Below, piece after piece: positions 46,482 to 59,300 of a DNA stretch of 64,000 nt. Below the pieces are notes generated by a model, which saw nothing but the letters and a program-made list of their open reading frames with translations, was not told the DNA's origin and ran no database searches. Each line of letters starts with the position of its first letter. Position 1 is the first letter of the stretch. The stretch is from NCBI GenBank assembly GCA_016712415.1, contig JADJRC010000004.1, positions 169,983 to 233,982 on the forward strand. Reading direction: 5' to 3'. Made by a program: the position numbers and the translations under genes. The DNA comes from Lewinellaceae bacterium (GTDB lineage: Bacteria > Bacteroidota > Bacteroidia > Chitinophagales > Saprospiraceae).

Positions 46482-46892
46482 ATGTTAAGACAAAACGCAA
46501 AGGCGGCGAGCATACCGCCATTAAGCACAGCCCTTATCAGGGAAGTAGAGATGGAGGTGGTGTTCGGCACGCCGAGCAAGAATTGCGACGGAGCAGGTGT
46601 ATGTATGCTCATTAATCGCTTGCCCCGCACACACCATATTCCCTGTCCCCACGCGCCGGTAATTATTCATTACCCGCCGGGCAGAGAGTTGGTCTTCAGG
46701 TTTCGCAAACGACACCTCGACAGCCGTGTGGCCGGCGCCTATTTTAACAATGAACGATTTCTGGTGGAAGAAGCTTTTCGGCTCCCGCTGCAACTGGTCA
46801 ACCGGTGGCAGCTGCCGATCCGGTGGATAAAGCCGGGGTCATACTTACTGGAAGAATACGCCCGGGAATGGCGCCTGTACTTCCCTTTCTGA
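46482..46892 (+). CDS. Small protein with FGxPSxNCxGxGVC motif
   Basis: 136 residues from ATG 46482; a shorter form from ATG 46551 (MEVVFGTPSKNCDGAGVC) is equally possible. The segment VVFGTPSKNCDGAGVCMLI followed by CPHAPVIIHYPPGRELVFRF looks conserved and has three Cys residues. The C-terminal half is Arg-rich with RLPLQLVNRWQLPIRWI. I recall similar short proteins in Saprospiraceae but no function. It has no signal peptide and no clear operon partner. Confidence 0.5.
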   Translation: MLRQNAKAASIPPLSTALIREVEMEVVFGTPSKNCDGAGVCMLINRLPRTHHIPCPHAPVIIHYPPGRELVFRFRKRHLDSRVAGAYFNNERFLVEEAFRLPLQLVNRWQLPIRWIKPGSYLLEEYAREWRLYFPF

Positions 46893-47352
46893 TCTGATAA
46901 TGATTCAATCATAAGAATAATGCTCACGAGATTATTACATCCTCATCCCACTACTGATTTCACCCGGATCCCGGTATTACGGGGTTTCCGGGTGGCAATT
47001 TCATGGCTGGTCGGCGTCATTGGGCGCCGGCCTTTCGCCGTGTTCGGACAGGCGCCGGCAACCCGTGGGCATCACCCCCGCCGTAGTCTTCCGCATCCTG
47101 AACTATTCAAAACGCGTGTCCGGCAGGATGGTCGCATCGTGGGTCGCGGGTCCCCGGCCCGATCCTGGTGTAATATTCGTGAAGGGCCCGACTGAGGAGT
47201 TATCGCCAATCCGGTCGGCCGGGAACTATTGCCCTGCCGGCAGCAACCATGGGATATCATCATCAAAACGCATCATCTGGATTTCCTAATCGAATGACCC
47301 CCCCATTTTTCTTTTTACAAATCAACTGCTTCACATATTAACAATACTCCTC
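46893..47352. other. Region upstream of the giant gene, no supported gene
   Basis: 460 bases. ORFs at 46920-47195 and 47020-47289 overlap in different frames, have proline/arginine-rich compositions without domain character, and are probably chance frames. The last 60 bases before ATG 47353 are A/T-rich, as expected of a promoter region, but no TAnnTTTG box was found. Confidence 0.4.
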
Positions 47353-50300
47353 ATGAAAGGTCTTTCTACAAACTGGACACGAAGCCTCGTCAAAGGGATT
47401 TTCTCTTTGGCTTGTCTTGTTTCTGCCGGCACGGTCTTCGGCGCCGGAAACGCGTTTGAACACGGCAACCACTGGAATGTCGCCGACTTCAAACGCACAC
47501 ACGAAGCTGCGGCGCCGGCATATTACGCAGGAGGCGACGATTTGCCGCCCTGCACCTCACAACCGACGGAGATCGGCGGTACTGTGTTCCGGGACTACAA
47601 CGCCGACGGCACAAAAAACGGCGCAGAGCCGGGCATCATCGGTATTACCATTGCGGCCTACGACGACGACGACCCTCCGGCAACGCCGACAACTACTACC
47701 GTCTCCGCCTCCGACGGCACTTACCTGCTGACGGGTTTGACCGCAGGCAAAAAATACCGCCTGGAATTTACCTGGTCCAACAACCTGCTGAAACCAGGTG
47801 CGGCCGGCGGTACTTCAGTACAGGTAGCCACTGCCGGAAGTTGCAACGTCAATATGGGGGTTAACCAGGCTTCAGAATACTGCCAGGACAATCCCAAGAT
47901 CGTAACCAGTTGTTACCTCGAAGGGCCCAACACCGGCAATGGCGGCGATGTCTTGATTGCCATGAATTTCAACACCCCGGTAACACCGGTGACCCATGAA
48001 GCAACCGGCGCTCAAATCGGCACGACTTACGGCCTGGCATATCAGCGCTCATCTGATATCATGTTTGCAGCAGCATTTCAAAAGCGATTCTCGGGGTATG
48101 GTTCAGGAGGCCCGGGCGCTATTTATAAAGTGACCGACCCTACCAACAACGTGTCGGCCGGCTCGGTATTTCTGGACTTAAATACCCTCTTTGGGTCGCC
48201 CGTTGCGGGTACAGATCCTCACGTATGGACACTTTCTTCAGGAGAATATACCGACAATCCCTCTTTCAATGAAGTCGGGCGTATGTCATTTGGCGACCTG
48301 GAAATATCTGAAGATGAATTGAGCCTGTACGTCATTAACCTGAAAGATCGCAGCCTGTACATCATTCCGCTGGGTACCGATCCAACCAATCCGGTAGCGC
48401 CCACGCTATCTTCTCAGGTTACAGTTGTGCCATTGGCCGACCCGGGCAGTCCACTGCCCGGCCTGCCGGCAGGTGTGGACAATGCGGAGATCATTCCGTT
48501 TGGATTGAAAGTAAAAGACGGCCTGGTGTATATCGGGTTTGTCGGCAATGGTACACCTTTGGTAGGCTTTGTGTATGCCTATGACCCGGTCGGTGGCACC
48601 TTTACCAAAGTCGTGTCGGAATTTGCCCTCGATTTTAACCGGGGCTGTGCGTTTTCCAGTACCGGCGCCTGCTACGGACCGGCCAAATGGAATCCCTGGG
48701 TGTCTGCGTATCCCGTACCCGTGGTAAGTGGTTTTGGTGAAGTGGGCTATCCCCAACCGATGCTGGTCGATATTGAATTCGATGTGAACGGCAATATGCT
48801 CCTCGGTTTTCGCGATCGTTGGGGGGAACAAGGGGGGTATGATGCCCGAAACAACCCTGGCAACACTTCGCTGACCAGGCACGACGCTTTCGGCGATATT
48901 ATGCAAGCCACCCCAAGCGGGGCCAACTGGTCGGTAAATACGGCCAATCATACCGATAACACGCTTTCGTTAGCTACGGCGGGTGGCGGTATCCACCCCT
49001 GTGTCAATGGCGAAAGCACCTTTGGCGGCGATTGTTATAATGCCGACGGATATACGCACGAAGAAACCGGTATGGGAGGTATGGCTGTTTTGCTGAATTC
49101 CAACCAAGTGGTTTTCCCAAGCATGGACCCACTTCAAAATGCTTTTTCAAATGGGGTAGACTGGTTCAATGCCGGTTCTGGGGCATTTATTCGCGCCGAG
49201 CAAATATTGACCGGCGCCAGCAGCCCCTACGGTAAAGCCAACGGCCTGGGAGAGATCGAACTCACCTGCGCCCCGGCGCCCATTGAAATAGGCAACTACA
49301 TCTGGAAAGATGCGGCCGACGACGGCATTCAGGATCCCGGCGAAAACGGGATCAACGGCGTAGTCATCACGCTTTGGAAAGACGACGGTCTGGGGAACTT
49401 CAGCCAGATAGCCTCCACCACTTCAGCGGGCGGCGGTTATTACGGCTTTTCCAACAAAGCCTCGGGTTCGGCCTCCGGTGTGACATACAATGTCACGCAA
49501 TTGTTGCCCGGCATGAATTATGAAATCCGGATCGCCAATGTGGCCGGCCCAACGCAACAGGCATCCCTCGACGGATGCAAACTGGGTAAGGCCAACCAGG
49601 ACCCCGGCGCCACCGGCGACCTGCACGACAGCGATGCCGCCGCCAGTGGAAATAACGCGGTGATTGCTTCCATTACCACCGGAACGGCGGGAAGCAACAA
49701 CCACACCTACGATATTGCGGTAGCGCCCAACACCGATTTTGGCGACCTGCCCGACAATAACCTGGCCGGTTCATATCCTACCAATACCACAGCCGGCCCG
49801 GAAGGCGCGGGGGCTTGCCATGAAATCGTGGCCGGCCTGAAAATCGGTGCAACGGTGGATATAGAAACCGACGGACAACCGTCCGCCACAGCCAATGGCG
49901 ATGATCTCGCTTTTTCGGATGACGAGGACGGGATTACCGCTTTCCCGACCTTTATCGGAGGTCAAAGCGCAACCGTGTCTGTCAGTGTCATGAATATGAT
50001 GACACCGGGCGCCGACGCTACTTTGTACGGTTTTATCGACTGGAACAAAGACGGCGATTTCCTCGATGTCAGTGAAAGCGCCTCCGTTGCAGTACCTGAC
50101 GGTACTAACGGCACAGTGAGCCTCCTGTTCAACGTGCCGGCTACGGCGATTCTGAACATGGACCTGGGCGCTCGCTTCCGCCTGAGTACTCAAGCCGGTC
50201 TGCTCGCAACAGGTTGCGCCCAGGACGGCGAGGTGGAGGACTATATGGTGCAAGCCACCGGTTTCGACTACGGCGACTTGCCCGACGTTGACCTGGCCGG

Positions 50301-53300
50301 TTCTTACCCGACCAATGCCACCGATGGCGCTGGCGAAGGCGTCGGCGCTTGCCATCAAATAGTGCCGAACCTGAAAATCGGTACCGGCGTAGATGCCGAA
50401 GCCGGCGGCCAGCCAAGTGCAACCGCAAACGGCGACGATACGGGCGGCTCCGACGATGAAACCGGTATTGCAGCATTTCCAACACTTATCGCTGGCCAAA
50501 GTGCCACTGTTGCCGTCACCGTCATGAATATGACTGGTGGCGCCGCGCGTTTGTACGGCTTTATCGATTGGAACAAAGACGGCGATTTTCTCGACTTGAA
50601 CGAGGCGGTTTCCGCAACAGTGCCAAATGGCACCAATGGCCTGATCAACCTGAACTTTATGGTCCCAATCACCTCCGTGCTAAATATGGACCTGGGCGCC
50701 CGCTTCCGGCTGAGCACGCAAAGCGGATTGGCAGCAACTGGTTGTGCCCCCGACGGTGAAGTGGAAGATTATATGGTGCAAGCCGTTGGTTATGACTACG
50801 GCGACTTGCCCGACGATAACCTGGCCGGTAGCTACCCAACCGACGCTACCAACGGCGCCGGTGAAGGTGTTGGCGCCTGCCACCAAATTATACCCAACCT
50901 GAAAATCGGCGCTACCGTCGACGTTGATGCTGCTGCACAACCCGATGCCCTGGCAGAAGGCGACGACAATAATGGCAGTCCGGACGACGAAGATGGCGTA
51001 GCGGTTTTCCCGAACTTTCTTCTGAATAGTCCGGCTACCGTTAATGTATCGGTTATGAACATGACCGGCGCCGCAGCAACACTGTACGGTTTTATCGACT
51101 GGAACAAAGACGGTGATTTCCTGGATGCCAACGAAAGTATTTCCGCTCCGGTACCCAATGGTACCAATGGAAACATTGCATTGAACTTTAATGTACCTTC
51201 AAATGCTGTGGTAAATATGGGCCTGGGCTTCCGTATCCGGCTCAGCAACCAGGCCGGCCTGACCGCCACCGGTTGTGCCAACAGCGGTGAAGTAGAAGAC
51301 TACTTTATCGAAGTACTCGGTTTCGATTACGGTGATTTGCCCGATAATGACCTGGCCGGCTCTTACCCGACCAATATCAATAACGGCGCCGGTGAAGGCA
51401 GTGGCGCTTGCCACCTGTTCAAACCCGGTTTGAAAATTGGAACCTTGATCGACTTTGAAGCCAACGGCCAGCCATCGGCAATCGCCGCAGGCGACGATAC
51501 GAATAGCGCTGACGACGAAGACGGTATTGCCGCTTTCCCGCAATTTGTAGTTGGGAAAACAGCCACAGTGGCCGTCACGGTGATGAATATGCAAACCCCG
51601 GCTGCCGCCGCAACACTGTACGGCTTTATCGACTGGAACAAAGACGGCGATTTCAACGACCTGAACGAATCGGTATCAGCGCCTGCTCCGAACGGCACCA
51701 ACGGCCTGATCAACCTTACCTTTGCCGTACCGGCTTCCGCAGTGCTGAATACTGATCTGGGCGCCCGTTTCCGCTTGAGTACAACTTTTGTGACGGCTGA
51801 AGATTGTGCCCCCGATGGTGAAGTGGAAGATTATATGGTGCAAGCTATTGCTTTTGACTGGGGTGACTTGCCCGATAACAACCTGGCCGGTTCCTACCCG
51901 ACCGACGCCACCAACGGCGCTGCCGAAGGCGTAGGCGCCAGCCACCAATACTACCCAACGCTGAAAATGGGCGCTACGCTCGATTATGAAGGCGACGGCC
52001 AACCCAGCGCTCTTGCTGACGGGGATGGCGCAGACGAAGACGGTGTGACTTTCCCAACCCTCATTTTGGGGCAAACTGCGAATGTCACCGTTGCCGTCAT
52101 GAACATGTTTGGCGCAGACGCCAAACTCACCGCTTATTTTGACTGGAATAAAAACGGAATTTTAAATGATCCGGGTGAAATGTATTTCACCACCGTCACG
52201 AACGGATTTGTAGGAAATATCAACCTGCCGGTAAATATTCCGGTTACCGCTTTGTACAACACCGACCTCGGCGTGCGTTTCCGGCTCAGCACCGATGCTG
52301 CCGCTTCAATGCTCCCGACCGGCCAGGCGCCCGACGGTGAGGTGGAAGATTACCTGGTTCAGGTCATCGCTTATGACTATGGCGATTTGCCCGATAACGG
52401 CGCCGGCGTCGGCACAGGCAACTACCAAACGGCAGACGCCGACAATGGACCGTTTCATCAAATTTTTAGCACCATTAAAATTGGAAACACCGTCGACGCA
52501 GAAGGCGATGGCCAGCAAAACACCGGCGCTACTGGCGACGATGGCGCTTCCAACGACGACGAAGAATTAACGGTTCCGCTGTTGCAAGCCGGCTTCCCGG
52601 CCACCATTGGAATTGATGTGATGAACATGACCGGCGATCCGGCCGGCCTGTATGGTTTCTTTGACTGGAATGGCGACGGCGATTTTGACGATGCCGGCGA
52701 AACGGTCAGCGCTATCGTGCTCAACGGCACGAATGGCCCGGTTCCGTTTACACTCAATATTCCTGCAAACGCCATCCTGAACACCCCGATTGGTTTGCGC
52801 TTCCGGCTCAGCACCGACCCGGCAGCTTCCGTTCCAACGGGCTTTGCCGCAGACGGCGAAGTAGAGGATTACCTGGTTGAAGTAAAATCCTTCGATTACG
52901 GCGACTTGCCCGACGGCGATACTCCAGGCTCCTATGCCACCAACGCCACCAATGGCGGCGGTGAAGGCGTCGGCCCTTCCCATGAAATCGTGCCCGGCCT
53001 CAAACTCGGCGCCGGTGTAGACGGCGACCTGGCGGGCCAACCGTCTGTTTCTGCCGACGGCGATGATTCCAACGGCAATCTAACCGATGATGAAGACGGC
53101 GTAACCGTTCCCATGTTTGAACTCAACGTACCGGCCGACGTATCGGTTACGCTGATGAACATGACCGGCGGCGATGCCAAACTGACCTTGTTTATCGACT
53201 GGAATGGCAACGGCCTCTTCACCGATGCCGGTGAAATGTATTCCACCACGGTGGCCGATCTGGCTACCGGGCATGTGTTTAATGTTACACCGCCCGCAAA

Positions 53301-56300
53301 TGCAGTTTTAAATAATAATATCGGCGTACGCGTACGCTTGAGTACCGACGCAACGGCTTCCATGAGCCCGACCGGGCCTGCACCCGACGGTGAGGTGGAA
53401 GATTACATCGCGCAAGTGATGTCGTTCGACTACGGCGACTTGCCGGATGCCGCTCCGGGTACTGCTCCCGGCGACTATCAAACTCAAAATAATGATAACG
53501 GCCCGGTACATAAAATTGTTACCGGCCTGAAACTCGGCGCCAGTGTCGACGGTGAAACCAACGGCAATCAAAGCGCTTTGGCTAATGGTGACGATACCGC
53601 CGCTTCGGACGACGAAAACGGCGTGACTTTCCCGACGCTTACCGCAGGTACTTCTGCTGTTATTCCGGTAAATGTGATGAATATGACCGGCCAGCCAGCC
53701 GCTCTGTTCGGTTTCTTTGACTGGAATAAAGACGGTGATTTTGAGGATGCAGGCGAAAGTGTGACAGCTACTGTTCCAAACGGTACGAATGGTAATGTTA
53801 ACCTGAATGTCGTCATTCCTGTGAACGCAGTGCCAAATATGAGTCTTGGCGCCCGTTTGCGCATCAGCACCGACTACCTGTCGGCCAGCGAACCGGTAGG
53901 CGCAGCACCCGACGGCGAAGTGGAAGATTATTTGGTCCAGGTACTCTGCCCGCTCCTGCAACCTTCCGCAACACCCACGCCCGTGAGCTGCTATGCCGGC
54001 TCTGACGGAAGTATCTCCGTGGAAGCAGGAAATATCGGCACAGCGCCCTGGGATTTTGCCTGGGACGGCCCCGGAGCCAACGACGGTTCCGTAACCGATG
54101 TTGCTTCCCCGTATGCTATTACGGGACTTCCTACAGGTATCTATACCATCACGGTAACGGATAGCGACGGCTGCACCGGTACTACTTCGACGACTATCAG
54201 CCAACCGGGCTCGCCCGTTTCGCTGAGCTTGCTTTCGGAAGATGTGTCTTGCAACGGCGATTCCGACGGTTCCATCAACCTGATGGTAGCCGGCGGTACT
54301 TTCCCGTACACCTATGACTGGAGTAATGACGGTCCGGACAGTCCGGACGATGATACCGAGGATTTGACGAACCTCGCACCAAATACGTATACAGTGACCG
54401 TTACGGATGCAAAAGGCTGTATCGCCACCGTATCGGCGACAATTTCCCAACCTACGCTGCTGACAGCCAGTGGTGTGGCTACCGACGTGACTTGCACCGG
54501 TGGCACGGATGGCGCAATTGATCTGACTGCTTCCGGCGGTACGCTGCCTTATACCTACGACTGGTCAAATGACGGTTCGGAAAACCCGGATGATGACAGC
54601 GCAGACCTGACTGGTATTGCCGCAGGAACCCATACGGTGACGGTGACAGATGCCAATGGCTGCGTCTATTCCACCAGTGTGGTTGTAGATGAACCGTCCA
54701 GCGGCATGGTTTTGAGTATTGCCGTTACCGATGCTACCTGCGGTTTGAGCAATGGCGCACTGGACCTGACGGTTACTGGCGGAACGCCAAATTTCACCTA
54801 CGACTGGTCGAACGACGGTCCGGATACCCCGGATGACGACACTGAAGATTTGTCCAATATCTCCGCAGGTCTGTACTTTGTTACAGTAACTGATGATAAC
54901 GGATGCACCGCTTCTTCCTTTGCCGTAGTAGGCAACACAGATGCTCCTGAGGTAACTGCGGTAGGCACCGATCCGCTTTGTAATGGCGGAAACGACGGCT
55001 CTGTTGATATTACAGTGACCGGTGGAACGGCTCCGTTTACCTACTCCTGGTCGAACAACGAAACTTCGGAGGATATCAGCGGGCTCACTGCCGGTAAATA
55101 TATCGTGACGGTAACCGATGACAATGGTTGCAAAACCATGACGATGGTAACCCTCGCCGAGCCTACTATGTTGGAAATGTACCTCACGCCTATCAATGAA
55201 GGACTTTGCGGCGATGCCGCCGGTTCGATCACGGCTTTTGCCAGTGGCGGCGTGGGCCCTTATACCTATGATTGGAGCAACGATGGCCCGGACAACCCGG
55301 ACGACGACCTTCCAACCATCAGTGGCCTGGCTGCTGGCACCTACACCGTTACGGTCACTGATGACCATGGTTGTGAAGTGATCCAGCAGACTACGCTGAG
55401 CTGCGTGCAACCGGCTTCAATTGGCAACTACACCTGGATTGACGAAAATGCCAACGGTATTCAGGATCCGGGTGAAGACCCCTTGCCAAATGTAACGGTA
55501 GTACTGGACGGCACAGACATCAATGGAAACATGGTGAATGAAACCGCCGTAACAGATGCTAATGGCGCTTACTTGTTCGACAACCTGTGGCCAGGAACCT
55601 ACAAACTGACCTTTGCCACACCTGCCGGCTATGTGCCAACAACAGCCAACGACCCGGACGCCAACCCGAACGATTCAGACGACTCGGACGCCAACCCTGC
55701 GATGGGCGGTATGACGGTCTTCGAGGTATTATCGCCTGGCGAAAACAACCCGGACTACGATGCCGGATTCTATCAGCCGGCTTCGATCGGCAACTACGTG
55801 TGGTCCGACAGCGACGGCGACGGCGAGCAAGAAATCGGTGAACCAGGCTTGCAGGGTATTCCGGTGACCCTTACGGGCACGGATGGCCAGGGCAACCCGG
55901 TCAACCTGACGACAACGACGGATATCAATGGGGAATACCTGTTTGATAACCTTGTTCCTGGCACCTATAAACTGACGTTTGCCTTGCCTTCAGGCTTTGT
56001 ATTTACCCCGGCCGATCAGGCTGGCGGCGACGATGCCCAGGACAGCGATGCCGACCCAACCATGGGTGGCATGACGGTAAATGAAATTTTGACCAGCGGA
56101 GAAAATAACCTGAACTATGATGCCGGTTATTTTGATCCGGTGCAAGTGGGCGACTACGTTTGGCTGGATAAAAACGCCAATGGCGTCCAGGAAGCCAGCG
56201 AACCCGGTCTTGAAAACGTCGAAGTAAAACTGCTCGACGGTGCAGGAAACCCGGTAACGACGGATGCTTATGGCAATCCGATCGCAAACCAGTTCACGGA

Positions 56301-59300
56301 TGCTAACGGGTACTATTTATTCCCGGATCTGGCGCCAGGTGTATTTAAAGTAATGTTTATCAACCCGGATCCGACCAAATACACCTTGACGATCAAAGAT
56401 GCCGGCACCTTGGACGCTGTCGATTCGGATGCCGACAATGTAATGTTGATGAGCGATGCGACAGATTTCCTGGACGCATTTGCGGAAGACCTGACGCTTG
56501 ACGCCGGTTTCTTCGTGAAAGCCAAGGTGGGAGATTTCGTGTGGGAAGACCTGAACGGCAACGGTATACAGGACGGCGGCGAGCCGGGCATTGAAAATGC
56601 ACCAGTAACCCTGACCGGTACCGATAACCAGGGCAACCCGGTTAACCTGAGCACTACCACAGACAACACAGGCATGTACATGTTCGGCGACCTGGTACCG
56701 GGAACATATCAAATTACATTTGGTACCCGGCGGCTACGAACCGACGCCATTCGACCAGGGTAACGACGATTCTACGGACAGCGACGCAGGCCCGATGGGC
56801 TTGACACCGGTATTCACAGTGGTGAGCGGCGACACGATTCCAACTTTCGACGCAGGCTTCTTTGAGCCGGCCGAAATTGGTAACTACGTATGGGAAGACA
56901 CGAACGCCGACGGTATTCAAAACGACGGCCCGACGGGTATTGCAGGCGTAGAAGTAATCCTGAGCGGCACAGACGGCGCGGGCAACGTGGTGAACCAGTC
57001 GACGACAACGGACGGCACGGGTTTCTATCTGTTCCCCGACCTGGCTCCTGGCTCCTACAAATTGAGTTTTGTAACGCCAACAGGCGGCTATGTACCAACA
57101 ACAGCCAATGACCCGGATGCGAATCCGAACGATGCAGACGACTCCGATGCCAACCCGGCTATGGGCGGTATGACGGTGTACGAAGTATTGGAATCGGGTG
57201 AATCCAACCTGACTTACGACGCAGGCTACTATATCCCGGCGTCGATAGGCAACTATGTCTGGGAAGATGAAGACGCCGACGGCGAACAGGATGGCAGCGA
57301 GCCAGGCCTGCAAGGGGTTGAAGTGACCCTTACGGGCACAGACGGCCAGGGCAACCCGGTCAACCTGACGACGACAACAGATATCGACGGTTCCTACCTG
57401 TTCGATAACCTGGTTCCCCGGCGATTATAAATTGACCTTTGCAACGCCTTCCGGCTTGGTTACCTCACCGGTTAACCAGGCGGGTGGCGACGATACCCAG
57501 GACTCCGATGCTGACCCGACCATGGGCGGCATGACAGCCGTAGAAACCCTGACTTCAGGCGAAAATAACGAAGACTACGACGCTGGTTACTATGCAGGCG
57601 TACAAGTAGGCGACTACGTATGGCTGGATGAAAACGCCAACGGCGTACAGGAAGCCGGCGAACCCGGCATCGAAAACGTGGAAGTAAAACTGCTGGACGG
57701 ATCGAACAATCCGGTAACGACGGATGCCAACGGCAACGCCATCGTCAACCAGTTCACGGACGCGAACGGGTACTATCTATTCCCGAATCTGGTACCGGGT
57801 GTTTACAAAGTAATGTTCATCAACCCGGATGCGGCGAAGTACACCTTGACGATCAAGGACGCGGGAACGGACGATGCGCAGGACAGCGACGCGGACAACG
57901 CGAACCTGATGAGCGACGCGACGGACTTCCTGAACAGTGGAGAAGAAGACCTGACGCTTGACGCCGGTTTCTTCGTGAAAGCCAAGGTGGGAGATTTCGT
58001 GTGGGAAGACCTGAACGGCAACGGTATACAGGACGGCGGCGAGCCGGGCATTGAAAATGCACCCGTCAGCCTGATTGGCATGGATAACCAGGGCAACCCG
58101 GTTAACCTGACAACGACGACAGACAACACAGGCATGTACATGTTCGGCGACCTGGTACCGGGAACATATCAAATTACATTTGGTACGCCCGGCGGCTACG
58201 AACCGACGCCATTCGACCAGGGTAACGACGATTCTACGGACAGCGACGCAGGCCCGATGGGCTCGACACCGGTATTCACAGTGGTGAGCGGCGACACGAT
58301 TCCTGATTTCGACGCGGGCTTCTACCAGCCTGCGGAGATAGGTAACTACGTATGGGAAGACACGAACGCCGACGGTATTCAAAACGACGGCCCGACGGGT
58401 ATTGCAGGCGTAGAAGTGATCCTGAGCGGCACAGACGGCGCGGGCAACGTGGTGAACCAGTCGACGACAACGGACGGCACGGGTTTCTACCTGTTCCCCG
58501 ACCTGGCCCCCGGCTCCTACAAACTGACGTTCGTAACGCCTGTAGGCGGCTACGTACCGACGACGACAGACGACCCGGATGCGAACCCGAATGATTCGGA
58601 CGACTCGGATGCGAACCCTGCGATGGGCGGCATGACGACCTACGAAGTGCTGACTTCCGGAGAATCGAACCCGGATTACGACGCAGGCTACTATATCCCG
58701 GCTTCAATCGGCAATTTTGTTTGGTTAGATGAAGACGCCGACGGCGAACAGGATGGCAGCGAGCCAGGCCTGCAAGGGGTTGAAGTGACCCTTACGGGCA
58801 CAGACGGCCAGGGCAACCCGGTCAACCTGACGACGACAACAGATATCGACGGTTCCTACCTGTTCGATAACCTGGTCCCCGGCGATTATAAATTGACCTT
58901 TGCAACGCCTTCCGGCTTGGTTACCTCACCGGTTAACCAGGCGGGTGGCGACGATACCCAGGACTCCGATGCTGACCCGACCATGGGCGGCATGACAGCC
59001 GTAGAAACCCTGACTTCAGGCGAAAATAACGAAGACTACGACGCTGGTTACTATGCAGGCGTACAAGTAGGCGACTACGTATGGCTGGATGAAAACGCCA
59101 ACGGCGTACAGGAAGCCGGCGAACCCGGCATCGAAAACGTGGAAGTAAAACTGCTGGACGGATCGAACAATCCGGTAACGACGGATGCCAACGGCAACGC
59201 CATCGTCAACCAGTTCACGGACGCGAACGGCTACTATCTATTCCCGAATCTGGTACCGGGTGTTTACAAAGTAATGTTCATCAACCCGGATGCGGCGAAG

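Noticed and set aside
47020..47289. Short ORFs directly upstream of the giant gene
   Set aside because: Overlapping frames with Pro/Arg-rich chance composition; no domain, start or promoter support.
53308..55410. Minus-strand ORFs of 281-380 codons opposite the SprB/GEVED region
   Set aside because: Antisense shadows of the repeat coding sequence; no plausible protein features.
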